From Micrococcales bacterium UBA2037 (GTDB lineage Bacteria > Actinomycetota > Actinomycetes > Actinomycetales > Microbacteriaceae), in the NCBI GenBank assembly GCA_002333405.1, contig DDBH01000005.1:3167-67166 (forward strand): DNA of 64,000 nucleotides. The letters run 5' to 3'. Made by a program: the position numbers and the translations under genes. The notes beneath the pieces are model-generated. The model was given only the letters and a program-made list of their open reading frames with translations, was not told where the DNA came from and searched no databases. Shown piece after piece: positions 61,167 to 64,000 of this stretch. Position 1 is the stretch's first letter. Each line of letters begins with the position of its first letter.

Positions 61167-63629
61167 TTGTTCGAAAAATTTACTGACAAAGCCCGTCGCG
61201 TTGTGGTGCTTGCCCAAGAAGAGGCCAAGCTCCTAAACCACAACTACATCGGAACCGAGCACATTCTGCTCGGCTTGATCCATGAGGGCGAGGGCGTCGC
61301 AGCCAAGGCGTTGGAGGCGCTAGGGATCAACCTAGAGCAGGTTCGCGAGCAGGTTCAGGACATCATTGGTCAGGGCCAGCAGGCACCTTCCGGTCACATT
61401 CCATTTACGCCACGGGCCAAGAAGGTCCTTGAGCTAAGCCTTAGGGAAGCACTTCAGCTTGGACACAGCTACATCGGAACCGAGCACTTGCTGCTTGGCC
61501 TGATTCGCGAGGGCGAAGGTGTTGCAGCGCAGGTTTTGACCAAGTTGGGTGCGGACACCAACAAGGTTCGTCAGCAGGTAATTCAGCTTCTTTCTGGTTA
61601 CCAGGGCAAAGAAGCGGTTTCAGTGGGAGGCGAAACTCAGCCACAGGCTAAGGGTTCCCAGATTCTGGATCAGTATGGACGTAACCTCACCCACGCTGCA
61701 GCCGAGGGCAAGCTTGACCCGGTTGTTGGTCGTGAGCGCGAGATTGAAAGAGTCATGCAGATTCTTTCCAGGAGAACCAAGAACAACCCAATCTTGATTG
61801 GTGAGCCAGGTGTCGGTAAGACCGCAGTAGTTGAGGGCCTAGCCCTTGCAATTGTTTCCGGCAACGTTCCCGAAACCCTGCGCGGAAAACAGCTTTACAC
61901 CCTGGACATGGGTAGCCTCATTGCAGGATCCAGATACCGCGGTGACTTTGAGGAAAGACTCAAAAAGGTCACCAAGGAAATCAGAACTCGTGGCGACATC
62001 ATCACCTTTATCGATGAAATCCACACCCTAGTTGGAGCCGGAGCAGCTGAGGGTGCAATTGATGCAGCGTCGATTCTGAAGCCAATGTTGGCAAGAGGTG
62101 AACTGCAGACAATTGGTGCAACAACTCTCGATGAGTACCGCAAGCACTTTGAAAAGGATGCGGCCCTTGTTCGTCGTTTCCAGTCGGTCCAGGTTGCAGA
62201 GCCAAATCCAGCCATGGCGATCAACATTTTGAAGGGGCTTCGTGATCGCTACGAGGCACACCACAAGGTTTCGATCACCGATGGCGCAATTGTTGCCGCG
62301 GTTGGAATGTCAGATCGCTATGTGACCGACAGGTTCTTGCCGGACAAGGCAATTGACTTGATCGATGAGGCCGGAGCCAGGGTTCGTTTGAGCTTCCTGT
62401 CGGCACCGCCAGAGCTTCGCGAGATGGAAGACAAGATTGCTGTGGTGCGCCAGGCCAAGGAACAGGCGATTGCTGACCAGGACTTTGAGGCAGCAGCCAG
62501 CAAGCGTGATGAGGAGAAGAAGCTCACCGCCGAGAAGGTTCGCATGGAGAAGGAATTCCGTGACGGAAATGTCGAGAAGCCAGGAATCGTTGACGAAGGT
62601 TTGATTGCCGAAGTTCTGGCTCAAGCCACTGGCATTCCAGTGTTCAAGCTTGGTGAGGACGAGGGCTCGAAGCTGATCTACATGGAGCAGGAGCTGCACC
62701 AGCGCGTGATTGGCCAGGAGCAGGCAATTGCTGCGCTGTCAAAGACCATTCGTCGTCAGCGGGCTGGATTGAAAGATCCAAAGCGCCCATCTGGATCATT
62801 TATCTTCGCCGGTCCTACCGGTGTTGGTAAGACTGAGCTTGCTAAGGCACTTGCTGAATTCTTGTTTGATGACGAAGATGCGTTGATTTCTTTGGACATG
62901 AGCGAATACGGCGAGAAGCATACAGTTTCACGACTGTTCGGTGCTCCTCCGGGATTTGTTGGTTACGACGAGGGTGGTCAGCTGACTGAAAAGATTCGTC
63001 GCAAGCCATTCTCGGTTGTGCTGTTTGATGAGATCGAGAAGGCCCACCCGGACATCTTCAACTCGCTACTTCAGATTCTGGAAGAGGGTCGTCTGACCGA
63101 TGGTCAGGGTCGAGTGGTTGACTTTAAGAACACCATCATCATCATGACCACAAACCTTGGAACCCGGGAGATCACCCGCGGAGCTCTTGGCTTCACGCTT
63201 CAGGGAGACACCAACAACGACTACGACCAGATGAAGGCAAGGGTTAACGAAGAGCTGAAGAAGAACTTCAAGCCTGAGTTCCTGAACCGTGTTGACGACG
63301 TGATTGTCTTCCCACAGCTGACTCGCGAGGAGCTAATGCAGATCGTTGACCTCTTCGTGAAGAGGCTGCAGGTTCGCCTTGACGAGCGCGACCTAAAGCT
63401 GACTCTCACCACCTCAGCCAAGGAGCGACTAATCGAGCTTGGTTACGAGCCTTCCATGGGTGCAAGGCCGCTTCGCAGGGCCGTGCAGCGTGAAATTGAG
63501 GACGCCATCTCAGAGCGCATCTTGACCGGCGATATCGCCAATGCTCAGGATGTCTTGGTCGATTACATCGAGGGTGAATTCAGTTTCGTTGCCAACAGCA
63601 GAGAGCAAGAACCAGCGGCGAAGTCTTGA
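61167..63629 (+). CDS. clpC: ATP-dependent Clp protease ATP-binding subunit ClpC
   Basis: Hexameric AAA+ unfoldase (820 aa) that feeds substrates to ClpP. Two Clp-N repeats (1-145, [20 protein letters not shown] and [18 protein letters not shown]), first AAA with GEPGVGKT near 212, a UVR-type middle segment at about 420-460, and second AAA with GPTGVGKTE near 550. The TTG at 61167 gives the conserved start [19 protein letters not shown] and follows AAAGGTG at 5 bases; the earlier TTG at 61152 is unlikely. The stop TGA overlaps the SOUL start TTG. Confidence 0.97.
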   Translation: MFEKFTDKARRVVVLAQEEAKLLNHNYIGTEHILLGLIHEGEGVAAKALEALGINLEQVREQVQDIIGQGQQAPSGHIPFTPRAKKVLELSLREALQLGHSYIGTEHLLLGLIREGEGVAAQVLTKLGADTNKVRQQVIQLLSGYQGKEAVSVGGETQPQAKGSQILDQYGRNLTHAAAEGKLDPVVGREREIERVMQILSRRTKNNPILIGEPGVGKTAVVEGLALAIVSGNVPETLRGKQLYTLDMGSLIAGSRYRGDFEERLKKVTKEIRTRGDIITFIDEIHTLVGAGAAEGAIDAASILKPMLARGELQTIGATTLDEYRKHFEKDAALVRRFQSVQVAEPNPAMAINILKGLRDRYEAHHKVSITDGAIVAAVGMSDRYVTDRFLPDKAIDLIDEAGARVRLSFLSAPPELREMEDKIAVVRQAKEQAIADQDFEAAASKRDEEKKLTAEKVRMEKEFRDGNVEKPGIVDEGLIAEVLAQATGIPVFKLGEDEGSKLIYMEQELHQRVIGQEQAIAALSKTIRRQRAGLKDPKRPSGSFIFAGPTGVGKTELAKALAEFLFDDEDALISLDMSEYGEKHTVSRLFGAPPGFVGYDEGGQLTEKIRRKPFSVVLFDEIEKAHPDIFNSLLQILEEGRLTDGQGRVVDFKNTIIIMTTNLGTREITRGALGFTLQGDTNNDYDQMKARVNEELKKNFKPEFLNRVDDVIVFPQLTREELMQIVDLFVKRLQVRLDERDLKLTLTTSAKERLIELGYEPSMGARPLRRAVQREIEDAISERILTGDIANAQDVLVDYIEGEFSFVANSREQEPAAKS

Positions 63630-64000
63630 CCGAGATTCAGAAATACTCCGTTCTAGAAACCGGTGACGGTTTCGAGATAAGGCAGTATGAACCGTTTATC
63701 ACGGTCTCAACGCTTGAGAATGCGGGCATGAGGTCAGCGGGAAACCGCGCCTTTCAGAAGCTAGCCGGGTTCATTTTCGGCGGCAACTCTGAGTCAAAGC
63801 GAATCGCTATGACCGCTCCTGTCACGGAAAAGCCGGTGGCCGATGGCTATGAAGTTTCTTTTGTAATGCCTGCCGGCATGACCATGGAAGAAATGCCTAA
63901 GCCGTCGGGTGGGAATCTGACGATTGCCGAACACCCGGGTCAGAAAATGGCGGCCATAACCTTCAGCGGTTTGGTTGGTGAAAAGGCCTTCGCAAATCAA
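63626..64000 (+). CDS. SOUL heme-binding family protein (cut by the window end)
   Basis: The frame begins with TTG in TTGA overlapping the clpC stop and stays open to the last base, giving 125 residues. SOUL/HBP marks are EIQKYSVLETGDGFEIRQYEP at the start, the segment AFQKLAGFIFGGN and ESKRIAMTAPVTE, the typical I-x-M-T-x-P-V box. Members bind heme or tetrapyrroles. As in clpC of relatives, the link is only positional. The C-terminus is missing. Confidence 0.85.
   Translation, partial: MTEIQKYSVLETGDGFEIRQYEPFITVSTLENAGMRSAGNRAFQKLAGFIFGGNSESKRIAMTAPVTEKPVADGYEVSFVMPAGMTMEEMPKPSGGNLTIAEHPGQKMAAITFSGLVGEKAFANQ

Noticed and set aside
1..64000. CRISPR array, insertion sequence, prophage or integrative element
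   Set aside because: No regularly spaced repeats, transposase, integrase or attachment-like duplications at the tRNA genes were seen.

Overview
The window reads as a chromosomal segment of a compact, medium-GC actinobacterium, most likely a Microbacteriaceae member of the freshwater Luna type (Rhodoluna/Aquiluna-like). This is inferred from actinobacterial families (GTP-dependent PEPCK, DUF3073, DUF3180, the short sterol-carrier-like protein, paired FluC subunits), the chain ftsH-folE-folP-folB-folK-DUF3180-panC-lysS-clpC, very short gaps, 1-17 bp gene overlaps, many TTG/GTG starts and several promoters that fit leaderless mRNAs. No rRNA, CRISPR array, prophage or insertion sequence was seen.

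Layout: (1) 1-1655, the end of a 2-oxoacid dehydrogenase operon (E1-beta, E2). (2) 1726-22548, an accessory-looking catabolic region: two paralogous SDR dehydrogenases, three zinc-type alcohol dehydrogenases, two VOC proteins, a ketopantoate-reductase-like protein, a PRISE-type enone reductase, a CUT2 sugar-type ABC importer with an ATPase-permease fusion, a beta-hydroxyacid dehydrogenase coupled to an EboE-like TIM barrel, an XRE-cupin regulator, a Dabb protein and a divergent M24 protein. PEPCK (pckG) and a DUF1059 protein sit inside it. (3) 22588-25840, purSQL. (4) 25955-32004, histidine utilisation: iclR-hutG divergent from hutUIH. (5) 32201-36486, glycine cleavage system gcvT-H-P. (6) 36520-44879, a SulP transporter, purD-purC, purF-purM, small conserved proteins and two FluC fluoride channel subunits. 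(7) 44928-48053, a stand-alone TipAS protein, an MFS drug exporter, an EamA transporter and tRNAs Glu, Asp and Phe. (8) 48183-64000, housekeeping: NlpC/P60 hydrolase, DUF2207 protein, ppa, tilS, hpt, ftsH, folate genes, panC, lysS, clpC and a truncated SOUL protein.

The most unusual part is region 2. It looks like one regulon for uptake and stepwise oxidation of a polyol-, cyclitol- or sugar-acid-like compound. The substrate cannot be read from the sequence. A 10-bp motif close to AGTGTKCAGT recurs in nearly every intergenic region of this cluster and was not seen in the other intergenic regions I inspected, so it is a candidate shared operator. The importer delivers the compound, the SDR/MDR/beta-hydroxyacid dehydrogenases would oxidise it, and PEPCK and the 2-oxoacid dehydrogenase would join the products to central metabolism. 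Substrate and pathway order are inference.
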